From: a virus
Strand: one strand, 5' to 3'
Virus record (IMG/VR): IMGVR_UViG_3300034198_014047
Coordinates: 1-29,642 of that record
Length of the DNA stretch: 29,642 bases
How positions within the stretch are numbered: the first letter of the stretch is position 1; each line of letters starts with the position of its first letter. The position numbers were made by a program, and so were the translations under genes. This document shows positions 1 through 6,884 of the stretch, piece by piece. Below the pieces are notes generated by a model. It saw only the letters and a list, made by a program, of their open reading frames with translations. It had not been told where the DNA came from and made no database searches.

Positions 1-179
1 GAGCCTTTCTTTAATTTGCTTGGTTTAGTAGTAACAGCAGTTTTTAGTTTACTGCCAGGATTCTCACGACGATAAGCCTTTACGGCTTTTGAACTCATAC
101 CGTCTGTCTTATCTTTCCTATTAGCTTTTTGCCAATCTTCGCTTTGAGCAACTGCTTCCATAAGTTCGCGGATTTTCAT
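1..179 (-). CDS. Partial phage protein with basic C-terminal box (runs off left edge)
   Basis: The first 59 residues of a protein whose end lies outside the window. The ATG at 179 opens MKIRELMEAVAQSEDW, an amphipathic stretch. A very basic region follows, with KAYRRENPGSKLKTAV at about residues 34-49 and then a Lys/Thr-rich run. I recall this box from short or modular proteins of marine T4-like phages, where it is usually followed by a Lys/Arg/Cys-rich tail, but I cannot name a function. A late-promoter-like octamer sits about 20 bases upstream (200-207), which suggests late expression. The charge would suit nucleic-acid or scaffold contact, but that is speculation. Confidence 0.7.
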   Translation of the reverse strand, partial: MKIRELMEAVAQSEDWQKANRKDKTDGMSSKAVKAYRRENPGSKLKTAVTTKPSKLKKG

Positions 180-199
180 GGTTATATCCCTCTTTAGGA

Positions 200-207
200 T
201 ATTTATC
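200..207 (-). promoter_or_regulatory. Late-promoter-like octamer GATAAATA
   Basis: Read on the minus strand this is GATAAATA, one base from the T4-type late promoter core TATAAATA. It lies 20 bases upstream of the ATG at 179. The same octamer recurs at matching distances before other genes in this window, which supports it as a real element. Confidence 0.55.
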
Positions 208-211
208 TAAA

Positions 212-406
212 TTAGACTTCCTGGACTGTGAAGTATTGTCCACGGTATCTACCTCTATAGGGGATATTAGTATCACCCCTAACTAAGAAGATTTCAACTT
301 TAGTTCCGTCTGGGCGGACTGTTAAGCGTAGTTTGTCTTTTTGGAGGACTTCGGCAAGCATTTTCTTGCCAGTTTCTGGGTGGATTAGTTCACACTTCTT
401 TGTCAT
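212..406 (-). CDS. Small conserved-style hypothetical protein (64 aa)
   Basis: A 64-residue protein starting MTKKCELIHPETGKK, with many charged residues and alternating beta-like segments (RLTVRPDGTKVEIFLVRG, then YRGRYRGQYFTVQEV at the end). No signal peptide or membrane segment is visible. I do not recognise the family. The compact beta-rich pattern would suit a small OB- or SH3-like fold, but that is a guess. It sits between two virion-like small genes on the same strand, each with its own late-promoter-like motif, and its end abuts the motif that serves the gene to its left. Confidence 0.65.
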   Translation of the reverse strand: MTKKCELIHPETGKKMLAEVLQKDKLRLTVRPDGTKVEIFLVRGDTNIPYRGRYRGQYFTVQEV

Positions 407-452
407 GGCTTACTCCAAGTATGCTGTAATATAGCAACAAATTAGAGTGAAG

Positions 453-800
453 TCAATAGTTTATGAGTATTCTGTTTATAGTTCCAGCAGTATAATCAAC
501 AACTGCTCGTACCCAAACAAAGTTTCCTGTGAAATTAGCGATATACACTTCTGTTGCGGCTGTACCTGTATATTCAGAGCCACTAACATCAAACCAATCT
601 TCCTCTTGTGGATCAGTAGCAAGAGTGGCTTGAATTTTAATATCACCAGTGAATGTAGTGATTTGGTAACTTACGGTATGAAGCCCGCTGCCCATACCGT
701 AAAATCCCGCTCCCTTAAACTTCTCACCTGTTATATTTTCAGGATCGAGATTAGCAGCATGTGAAGTAGATGGTATTAAAATTGTACTGTTTGCGGGCAT
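453..800 (-). CDS. Probable small virion/appendage protein (115 aa)
   Basis: A 115-residue protein, rich in Thr, Gly and aromatic residues, with predicted beta strands throughout (YQITTFTGDIKIQATLAT, NFVWVRAVVDYTAG). There are no cysteines and no membrane segment. The pattern resembles a single beta-sandwich, as found in small phage decoration, neck or fibre-associated proteins. This is judged from composition, not from a named family match. A late-promoter-like motif lies 20 bases upstream of the ATG at 800, which agrees with a structural role. Function is otherwise unknown. Confidence 0.65.
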   Translation of the reverse strand: MPANSTILIPSTSHAANLDPENITGEKFKGAGFYGMGSGLHTVSYQITTFTGDIKIQATLATDPQEEDWFDVSGSEYTGTAATEVYIANFTGNFVWVRAVVDYTAGTINRILINY

Positions 801-820
801 GATTTATATTCCTATAGGAA

Positions 821-828
821 TATTTATC
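821..828 (-). promoter_or_regulatory. Late-promoter-like octamer GATAAATA
   Basis: The minus strand reads AGATAAATATTCC, with the octamer 20 bases before the ATG at 800. It falls in the short gap after the upstream gene's stop, as expected for a promoter at a transcription-unit boundary. Confidence 0.6.
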
Positions 829-1116
829 TTACTTTGGCTTCTTTAATGAGACCTTAACTCTATATGCTTGAGCGTAGCGTGAAAGTTCCATACCTTCAAT
901 GTCTTGTAGATCTTCAAATCCAGTAGATCTAATTTTTCTATCTTCATAGAGAGCAGTGAATCCTGCTTCGTTTACTGAAGTAATGATACCTTTCTTAGTA
1001 GCAGTCATTGGAGCACCTCCAAAGCCGCGTACTGGTACCTTAGCACTTATTGTAATTCCTTCACGAAGTAGTTTGCGGTCTACGAGTATTTTAGCAAGAT
1101 CGATAAAATTAGACAT
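829..1116 (-). CDS. Hypothetical protein (95 aa)
   Basis: I place the start at the ATG at 1116 (MSNFIDLAKILVDRKLL). AAGAGGAAATCACAA precedes it and gives a good Shine-Dalgarno site. The longer reading from 1164 would run deep into the upstream gene and begins with an atypical sequence. The protein has a helical N-terminus, a Gly-rich KVPVRGFGGAPM segment and a basic end (VKVSLKKPK). Its start overlaps the stop of the 232-residue gene by 8 bases, so the two are probably co-translated. I do not recognise the family. Confidence 0.65.
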   Translation of the reverse strand: MSNFIDLAKILVDRKLLREGITISAKVPVRGFGGAPMTATKKGIITSVNEAGFTALYEDRKIRSTGFEDLQDIEGMELSRYAQAYRVKVSLKKPK

Positions 1117-1807
1117 TTGTGATTTCCTCTTGGTTGACTTCGTCGTAAGTAACAATTTTAACAACCTCTTTAATAATTGGCTGTAATATCATTTGAGCCA
1201 TTAATAGGAATTTACTGTCCTTAACATAGAAATAGTTTCCCCAGAAATGTCTGTACTCTCGTCTAAAGCTATTGAGCAAGTCTTCAGAGATATGGAACTC
1301 GTCTATGTTTCTCTTAACAAGATTAACAAAGTTTTTCTTGCCATCTGGACTGAGTTTTGATATAGAGCCCTGTAAAGCAATTTTATAACGACAACCGTGT
1401 GTGAGTTGTTTCTTAACTTCTACACGACGATTAGTCTCCATAAACATAAGTGCTTCCTCACTTACTGGTTCCCAAAATTCTGCAACAACAGAATTCTTTT
1501 TGGAAATTTTCGTTAGATCATCAAGGATAGCACGATCTTTGAAGAATAGACTAAGTCCTCTACCTTCAGTTCTTCTACGCATCTGACTTTTATCATACTT
1601 GCCGAGGAGTTGAATTAAACCAATTACTTCATTTGGATATTCTCGTGCTGCTCTGTTTGCTGCTCCCCAATCTGTAAGATCTCCCTTTTTAATTTTAGGA
1701 ATATCTTTTACATTGAAGTAATTAGCAGCATAACCCCATTCATTATGTATAACCGCCTTATACGGAAAAGAGCGGTAAAAGAGTCTGTCCGTTGTTCTGA
1801 TTCTCAT
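1109..1807 (-). CDS. Hypothetical protein (232 aa), downstream of clpA
   Basis: A 232-residue soluble protein that is rich in Arg, Lys and aromatic residues. It has no membrane segment and no catalytic motif that I can identify. The N-terminus (MRIRTTDRLFYRSFPYKAVI) and the basic YDKSQMRRRTEGRG stretch near residues 71-84 would suit nucleic-acid or protein binding, which is inference only. AGAGGT lies five bases upstream of the ATG, so the start is well supported. The gene overlaps the end of the ClpA reading frame by 50 bases, long for this window, and the 95-residue gene by 8 bases. Confidence 0.65.
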   Translation of the reverse strand: MRIRTTDRLFYRSFPYKAVIHNEWGYAANYFNVKDIPKIKKGDLTDWGAANRAAREYPNEVIGLIQLLGKYDKSQMRRRTEGRGLSLFFKDRAILDDLTKISKKNSVVAEFWEPVSEEALMFMETNRRVEVKKQLTHGCRYKIALQGSISKLSPDGKKNFVNLVKRNIDEFHISEDLLNSFRREYRHFWGNYFYVKDSKFLLMAQMILQPIIKEVVKIVTYDEVNQEEITNV

Positions 1808-3035
1808 GTGTACCTCTATAGTTTAGTTTAACATCTTTTCCTTCACAGTCAACCTCAACTATGCCACCAGACTTAAGAGATCCAAATAACATCTCACGAC
1901 TCATTGGCTTCTTAATTTCTTGGTCAATGATTCGTGCTAACGGACGAGCGCCCATCTTTGGATTAAAGCCCTTCTTAATAAGCAGAGCCATTCCACTTTC
2001 ACTAACTTCAACCTTAACATTCTTTTCACTAACAAGAGCATTAAGATCCCTAATGAACTTCTTAACAATATATTCCATACTCTCTTTGCCTAATTTATTG
2101 AACTTGATAACCCCGTCCAATCTATTACGAAACTCTGGGGCGAAGAAACTAGTCATCGCTTCTTCGCCGTCGTTGTATCGGTCTTCAGTTGAGAAGCCAA
2201 TAGTCTGACGTTCGGCATCCTTAGCACCAAGATTGGAAGTCATAATTAAAATAACATTACGACAATCAGCAACCTTACCATTTGATCCAGTGACTTGTCC
2301 ATTGTCCATTAACTGGAGTAGAATGTTACTAACATCTGGATGAGCTTTTTCAATTTCGTCAAGAAGTAGAACACAATGTGGATGTTCCTGAATCTTAGTG
2401 ATTAACATACCTGCGTTCTCTTCGTATCCAACGTAGCCAGGAGGTGATCCAATCAATTTAGCAACAGAATGCTTTTCCTGATACTCACTCATATCAAAGC
2501 GGATCAAGTTTACAGCAAGATTATCTGCTAATTGCTTTGCTGTTTCAGTCTTACCACAACCAGTTGGACCAACAAACAAGAAACTACCAATTGGCTTAGT
2601 AGGATCTTTAAGTCCAGCACGAGCAATAAAGATCTTGTCAAGCACATCGTCAATTGCTTTGTCTTGTCCAAATACTTTATGCTTCATATTAGATTCTAAA
2701 TTACTAAGTCCTTCGCTTTCTGTTTCAGCAACAGCCTCGACAGGAAGTTTAACCATCTTGCTTAACTCAAATTCAATACTCTTCTTTGTAACAATTCGTT
2801 CTTTAGAAGCATCGAGTTTAAATCTGGAACAAGCAAGGTCGATAAGATCAATGGCCTTATCTGGTAATTTCTTATCTGTGAGATACTTAACGGAAAGTTT
2901 AACAGCATCTTCGATTGCTTGATCTGTAATCTCTGCCTTGTGGAATTTTTCGTAATACTTCTTAATACCTTTAAGGATATCTATAGCAACTTCTGCTGTT
3001 GGCTCGTCAACAGTAACTCTTTGGAATCGACGCAT
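1758..3035 (-). CDS. clpA: ClpA-like unfoldase, C-terminal part (D1 end and D2), frame-disrupted
   Basis: The second part of a ClpA-type AAA+ unfoldase, which feeds substrates into the ClpP protease. It continues D1 from the paired arginines of MRRFQRV (the arginine-finger region). It then carries a full D2 module: Walker A GPTGCGKT at residues 156-163, Walker B VLLLDEIEK at 222-230, sensor-1 MTSN at 265-268 and the GARPLAR sensor-2 region near 362-368. ClpB-style coiled-coil insertion is absent, so ClpA fits better than ClpB. An IGF tripeptide at 279-281 corresponds to the ClpP-docking loop of ClpA (IGL) and ClpX (IGF). In frame, 24 further ClpA-like residues (from GAIKVIAS to DRAL) extend upstream to base 3107, where they meet the N-terminal part. 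The ATG at 3035 overlaps that part's TGA as TGATG. Confidence 0.9.
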   Translation of the reverse strand: MRRFQRVTVDEPTAEVAIDILKGIKKYYEKFHKAEITDQAIEDAVKLSVKYLTDKKLPDKAIDLIDLACSRFKLDASKERIVTKKSIEFELSKMVKLPVEAVAETESEGLSNLESNMKHKVFGQDKAIDDVLDKIFIARAGLKDPTKPIGSFLFVGPTGCGKTETAKQLADNLAVNLIRFDMSEYQEKHSVAKLIGSPPGYVGYEENAGMLITKIQEHPHCVLLLDEIEKAHPDVSNILLQLMDNGQVTGSNGKVADCRNVILIMTSNLGAKDAERQTIGFSTEDRYNDGEEAMTSFFAPEFRNRLDGVIKFNKLGKESMEYIVKKFIRDLNALVSEKNVKVEVSESGMALLIKKGFNPKMGARPLARIIDQEIKKPMSREMLFGSLKSGGIVEVDCEGKDVKLNYRGTHENQNNGQTLLPLFSV

Positions 3036-4024
3036 CAGCGCACGATCCTTTTCAAAGTGCTTACGATATTCTTCCCAAGTAGTAGAAGCAATAACTTTAA
3101 TAGCACCTTACTAAGAGCAGGCTTTAACATATTAGCCATGTCGTTTGGATTGTTTGAACTAGAACCGGCACCGCTCATCATGTGTGCCTCATCGATAAAG
3201 ATAATTGCCTTACCCTTACGTTCAATAGCCTTAAGGACTGCTTTAAGTCTTTCTTCAAACTCACCTCGATACTTTGATCCAGCAAGCATAGCACCGATAT
3301 CTAAATTGTAGATTGTATTATCTTTAATAAATTCTGGAACTTCACCATTAACGATTTCAAAAGCAAGTCCTTCTGCGATAGCAGTCTTACCAACACCTGG
3401 GTCACCAACAAGTATTACGTTTGCTTTATTACGACGTCCAAGAGCAAGAATAATACTTTCAATCTCAGTTTCACGACCGATAACAGGATCTATTTTATTC
3501 TTCTGAACCTGTTGATTCATATTTGCCGTATATTGTGCTAGAAGTTTATCAATACCCCCTGAAGGTATAGCTTCTTCGTCAACATGTATAGTTTCTTCAT
3601 CTACGTATTCTATAAATTTGTCTTTAGTAAATCCTGCTTTGTTAAGATAATATACTGAATAACTTTTCTTTTCAGCAAGAATACTTAAAAAGAGATCGTT
3701 TAGTTCTATCTTTTGTCTTCCGTTAAAAAGAACTTGAGTAAAAGCTCTATTAAGGCATCTTTCAACAGTTTGAGTTTTAGCTGGCTTTACTTTTCTTCCA
3801 TCTATTACAATATCATTCATATTTAATTTAATGAAATGCTCGAGGTTAACACGAACATAGTCTAGATCGCCTTGATAACTATTCAAAAAGTTAACAAATT
3901 TTTCATCAGTAACAATAGCAAGAACTAAATGTTCTAGAGTAAGATATTCGTGTTGATGTTCTATTGCAATAGCAACGGCTTTATCATAAATGACTTGTAG
4001 TTCTTCACTAGGTTCTAAAATCAT
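3035..4024 (-). CDS. clpA: ClpA-like unfoldase, N-terminal part (N domain and D1), frame-disrupted
   Basis: The first part of the ClpA-like unfoldase. Residues 1-145 match the ClpA N domain, which binds adaptors and substrates (HEYLTLEHLVLAI at 25-37). D1 follows, with Walker A GDPGVGKT at 207-214 and Walker B FIDEAH at 276-281. ClpA identity ends at Lys306; the next 23 residues (VLLKLLLLLLGK and on) are an out-of-frame tail. Re-reading from base 3107 one frame back restores GAIKVIASTTWEEYRK and joins the second part. The joined product would be 306 + 24 + 425 = 755 residues, close to E. coli ClpA (758). The ATG overlaps the deformylase stop as ATGA, so the two genes are translationally coupled. 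A missing G in a GGG run at 3106-3107 is the simplest explanation. Confidence 0.9.
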   Translation of the reverse strand: MILEPSEELQVIYDKAVAIAIEHQHEYLTLEHLVLAIVTDEKFVNFLNSYQGDLDYVRVNLEHFIKLNMNDIVIDGRKVKPAKTQTVERCLNRAFTQVLFNGRQKIELNDLFLSILAEKKSYSVYYLNKAGFTKDKFIEYVDEETIHVDEEAIPSGGIDKLLAQYTANMNQQVQKNKIDPVIGRETEIESIILALGRRNKANVILVGDPGVGKTAIAEGLAFEIVNGEVPEFIKDNTIYNLDIGAMLAGSKYRGEFEERLKAVLKAIERKGKAIIFIDEAHMMSGAGSSSNNPNDMANMLKPALSKVLLKLLLLLLGKNIVSTLKRIVR

Positions 4025-4515
4025 CTCTTACCCTTTCGCATCTTTTTAATAGCCATTTCTAATTTAACTTTACCTACTCTATCAGTGTAACATACACCGT
4101 AAAGATGATCAAACTCATGTTGAAAGCATTTTGCCATATAGCCTTCAACCTTAATTTCATTCCACTTCTGATCAACATCTTGATATGCAGCAATAATCCA
4201 TTTAGGTCTTTCAACATTAAGCCATAACCCAGGAAAGCTCAAACAACCCTCTTTATCAAGGATTTTTTCTTCACTAACTTTAAGAATCATAGGATTAATA
4301 AAAATTGTAGGCTCAATAAAGCCCTCAATAAATTTAGAACCCATAACAAATATTTGATATGGGATGTTTACTTGATTAGCAGCTAATCCGATACCATGAT
4401 TCTTTAACATAGTATCGATCATTAGTTGTTCTAATTCTTTAGGATCGGTATCAAATTCAAATTTTGCTACAGGCATGTGTAGCAATGGGTAAGGTTCTTT
4501 AAAAATTTCTAACAT
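4021..4515 (-). CDS. def: Peptide deformylase
   Basis: Removes the N-terminal formyl group from nascent proteins. All three family motifs are present: GIGLAANQ at residues 41-48, EGCLS at 89-93 and QHEFDH at 132-137. Cys91, His133 and His137 should bind the metal, with Glu134 as the catalytic residue. At 164 residues it is near bacterial length and keeps a basic C-terminal tail (KKMRKGKR). Phage deformylases are known from marine cyanophages, where they are thought to help process host photosystem proteins. Here the partner is different: the gene overlaps clpA by four bases and follows the DnaJ-like gene by about 45 bases. I am confident of the enzyme; its role in infection is inference. Confidence 0.95.
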   Translation of the reverse strand: MLEIFKEPYPLLHMPVAKFEFDTDPKELEQLMIDTMLKNHGIGLAANQVNIPYQIFVMGSKFIEGFIEPTIFINPMILKVSEEKILDKEGCLSFPGLWLNVERPKWIIAAYQDVDQKWNEIKVEGYMAKCFQHEFDHLYGVCYTDRVGKVKLEMAIKKMRKGKR

Positions 4516-4559
4516 AACTTAATTATATTATACACATTGAGCAGAAGCAACATTTATGT

Positions 4560-5429
4560 TTATTTTCCTCTAATTTGACTTGCCATTTGTTTAACTAACG
4601 AAACTAAATTAGGATCTGTTATTGCAGGAGTATCTACAATAATTTGAATTAATAAATCTCCTCTAACATTATTAAATTTAATACTAGGAAATCCTAATCC
4701 TTTACATGCATATTTTTGACCATTTTGTGTTCCGGGTCTTATAGTTATTTCTACATCATTATCGTCTATATTTTTGATTGTTTTTTTACATCCAAGCATT
4801 GCGTCAAAAATATCTATATTAACTTTAGAAATTAAGCTCATATCATCTCTATAAAAATCCTTGTCACGATCAATTTCTATATTGATTATAAGATCGCCTC
4901 GAGGAAGGTCTATTATAGAATCGTCACCCATTCCCCCCATTTTCATCTGTTGTCCAGCAGCAATTCCTGCAGGAATAGTTATCTCTGCGGTTTGTTGTTT
5001 TCCGCTAGGCAAAGGATAATTAATAGTCATAGTTTTACCTAAGTAACTATCTTTTAGACTTATTTTTACTTTTATTTGTAAGTCACTGTTTTTTGGTCTT
5101 GCAGCTCTGCTATTTTGAAAACCAAATCCAAACTGATGAAAAATGTCTTCAAAAGGATGTCCAAAAGGATCTCCACCTTGGAAAGGATGTCCGCTACGGA
5201 ATTCATTAAAGCCTCCGCCAAACGGATTGCCACGTTGTCCACCACCGTGATCATAAAATGCTTTCTTATCAGGATCGCTTAGTGTTTCGTACGCTTCTGT
5301 AATAGTTTGAAACTTCTTTTGATCACCACCGCGATCTGGGTGATGTTTCATCGCTAGTTTGCGATATGCTGATTTGATTTCTTCTGGTGACGCAGATTTA
5401 CCTACGCCTAGTGTATCGTAATGACTCAT
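4560..5429 (-). CDS. DnaJ-like co-chaperone, type II (CbpA-like)
   Basis: A Hsp40-type partner that would stimulate the host DnaK ATPase. Residues 1-62 form a J domain, with the essential HPD at 30-32 and the typical AYRKLAMKHHPD helix-loop context. A Gly/Phe-rich linker follows (about 63-110, repeated GGxPF and FGHPF units). Two beta-rich C-terminal substrate-binding regions come next, and LPRGDLIINIEID is a family-typical stretch. The CxxCxGxG zinc-finger repeats of DnaJ itself are absent, so it is closer to CbpA. At 289 residues the length fits that type. It lies upstream of def and clpA in one direction of transcription, making a protein-quality cassette. An AATAAATA motif sits about 30 bases before the ATG. 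Confidence 0.93.
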   Translation of the reverse strand: MSHYDTLGVGKSASPEEIKSAYRKLAMKHHPDRGGDQKKFQTITEAYETLSDPDKKAFYDHGGGQRGNPFGGGFNEFRSGHPFQGGDPFGHPFEDIFHQFGFGFQNSRAARPKNSDLQIKVKISLKDSYLGKTMTINYPLPSGKQQTAEITIPAGIAAGQQMKMGGMGDDSIIDLPRGDLIINIEIDRDKDFYRDDMSLISKVNIDIFDAMLGCKKTIKNIDDNDVEITIRPGTQNGQKYACKGLGFPSIKFNNVRGDLLIQIIVDTPAITDPNLVSLVKQMASQIRGK

Positions 5430-5459
5430 GATAATACTTATTTCCTAAAACTGTGGAGA

Positions 5460-5467
5460 TATTTATT
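5460..5467 (-). promoter_or_regulatory. Possible late-promoter octamer AATAAATA before the dnaJ-like gene
   Basis: The minus strand reads AAAATAAATATCTCC, with the octamer 30 bases upstream of the ATG at 5429. It overlaps the end of the upstream gene. It differs by one base from GATAAATA and sits slightly farther away than the stronger copies, so it is less certain. Confidence 0.35.
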
Positions 5468-6194
5468 TTAGGAGGTCGAAGACCATTACTGTATTTTCGT
5501 TCTCAAAAACAAAGTGATCTCCATATTTGGTAATATTATAATTACCGAAATACTTTGTCAACCACATTGTTTCACTCATCGAACCTTCGTCGACACGAAT
5601 TTTTCCTGCAAGATTATTTAGAATATCTGTTCTTGTACCATATTCTAACATACGCATCTTAATAGGATTAGCAAAAGGACGCTTAAATGTAATTATATTT
5701 TCTTCTGCTGTAAGATAATCAAATCTGCTTCTACGAAAGAAGTGACGCATTTCGCTTTCAAAAATTTCTTCCATTTGTGCTTGATAATCTTCTGATGAAC
5801 TTGGAATGTTTCCTATTTCATGTAAAGGTTTACTATGATAATCTTTATAATATCTAAATTTCCAATCTTCACAACCGGTAAGTTCACTAAGACCGTACAT
5901 CATTTCGCTAATTTGACGACCTATCTTACGACTACGTTCAATCTCAACAAATACTTTATAACGACCGTTCTCGTCTTCACCTTGACTCATGTCTGCGTCT
6001 AAAACAAAATCGTATCCCTTTTCAACAAAATCAACAAAATCTAAAGATGCTTGATGACCAGTAACTTCAAATGCAAGAACTACAATATCTGAATCTTCTC
6101 CCATTTTACTTTTATAGGAGTCAACTTCAAATACATTCTTAACGAGATCTTTTAAATCTTCTATTTTAAGACCTTCACATAGGTGATGTTGCAT
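5463..6194 (-). CDS. Hypothetical phage protein (243 aa)
   Basis: A 243-residue acidic soluble protein. Hydrophobic strands alternate with charged loops (DIVVLAFEVTG near 36-46, YKVFVEIERSRKIGRQI near 79-95, NTVMVFDLLK at the end). There is no signal peptide, transmembrane segment or recognisable catalytic motif. The FFRRSRFDYLTAEENIITFKRP region is basic and could contact nucleic acid, but that is a guess. It overlaps the 185-residue gene by 20 bases, which points to joint translation. I do not recognise either family; both look like phage-core unknowns rather than host genes. Confidence 0.65.
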   Translation of the reverse strand: MQHHLCEGLKIEDLKDLVKNVFEVDSYKSKMGEDSDIVVLAFEVTGHQASLDFVDFVEKGYDFVLDADMSQGEDENGRYKVFVEIERSRKIGRQISEMMYGLSELTGCEDWKFRYYKDYHSKPLHEIGNIPSSSEDYQAQMEEIFESEMRHFFRRSRFDYLTAEENIITFKRPFANPIKMRMLEYGTRTDILNNLAGKIRVDEGSMSETMWLTKYFGNYNITKYGDHFVFENENTVMVFDLLK

Positions 6195-6732
6195 TCATAT
6201 CTCCAGCAGTAGGTTGTTCGTTCTGTGGCAACTCGACAGATTCTTCGCCCATGTTTTGTTCAGTATCAATGTCAGCATAAAGACTTTCTAAATCTACAGA
6301 ATTTTCTTGTTTTCCCCTTATAGATCCTTTGAATATTTCTAACATTAAAGTCTTTGGCATTTTAATTGTAACAACCCAAATTGGATGTTCATCTATGATA
6401 CCTTTTTTGCTTTGTGGACGAAAATCACTAGGTTCGTCAATCTTACGTGGTTTTTTAAAAATGCTTTCCTCATAAGAAACCTTACAATTATAATCAAGTA
6501 GTCTCTTACCACCCATAGGATCAGGCATGTCTTTTTTAGGCCACATAAAGGAGCACTCTACCCAATGGCGACTGACTTTAGGTCCTTCTACAAGTTCGCC
6601 GTCCTCCCAGTTCTTAAAAACATAGAGATTTAGTTCATCAATAACTCTCTCAAAATCCTTTAGGACCCTGAGGCTTGTATTGCTGTCGTAGATAGTAGAA
6701 ATGTTCTTTATAACGTCTTTTTCGTCGGTCAT
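6175..6732 (-). CDS. Hypothetical phage protein (185 aa)
   Basis: A 185-residue protein with a folded first part of about 140 residues. It includes the conserved-looking SRHWVECSFMWPKKDMPDP and EHPIWVVTIKMPKTLMLEIF stretches. The tail is acidic and probably disordered (ESLYADIDTEQNMGEESVEL and on, ending in Pro, Thr and Asn). No membrane segment or known motif is visible. A GATAAATA motif lies 24 bases upstream of the ATG, so it probably opens a transcription unit that includes the 243-residue gene and perhaps the dnaJ-def-clpA group. Function unknown. Confidence 0.65.
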   Translation of the reverse strand: MTDEKDVIKNISTIYDSNTSLRVLKDFERVIDELNLYVFKNWEDGELVEGPKVSRHWVECSFMWPKKDMPDPMGGKRLLDYNCKVSYEESIFKKPRKIDEPSDFRPQSKKGIIDEHPIWVVTIKMPKTLMLEIFKGSIRGKQENSVDLESLYADIDTEQNMGEESVELPQNEQPTAGDMNATSPM

Positions 6733-6756
6733 TTTATGTGCCCTGTTCGTATTAGT

Positions 6757-6764
6757 TATTTATC
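6757..6764 (-). promoter_or_regulatory. Late-promoter-like octamer GATAAATA
   Basis: The minus strand reads AAGCGATAAATAACTAATAC, with the octamer 24 bases before the ATG at 6732. It lies in the divergent gap between this leftward unit and rightward phoH, where a leftward promoter is expected. Confidence 0.55.
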
Positions 6765-6820
6765 GCTTCAAAACTTAATATATCCTGTTATGATTTTGTC
6801 GCAGGTCTTAAATACTTGTG

Positions 6821-6836
6821 TAGGACGCATGTCCTA
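6821..6836. promoter_or_regulatory. Inverted repeat upstream of phoH (possible operator or start-site element)
   Basis: TAGGAC and GTCCTA form six-base arms around GCAT in the 152-base divergent gap between 6732 and 6885. In the same gap the heptamer TATCCTG occurs at 6781-6787 and 6851-6857. No convincing -35/-10 pair stands out. The arms could bind a dimeric regulator, but no direct evidence shows it. Confidence 0.25.
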
Positions 6837-6884
6837 ATACATGGATATGCTATCCTGCAATACAAATTGTAAGGAGTTTTGCGT

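Noticed and set aside
447-764. Plus-strand open frame of 105 codons opposite the 115-residue virion-like gene
   Set aside because: Antisense shadow. Its translation is Ser/Cys-rich with no domain character, while the minus-strand gene has a promoter-like motif and sensible composition. The same applies to plus-strand frames at 1861-2208, 2635-2922, 2919-3311, 9376-9558, 10355-10594, 10956-11213, 18237-18479 and 22075-22287.
3100-3115. Programmed -1 ribosomal frameshifting in clpA
   Set aside because: The break needs a -1 shift, but the bases before it (AGT AAG) do not form a slippery X-XXY-YYZ heptamer, and the lysine tRNA would re-pair poorly. A missing G is simpler.
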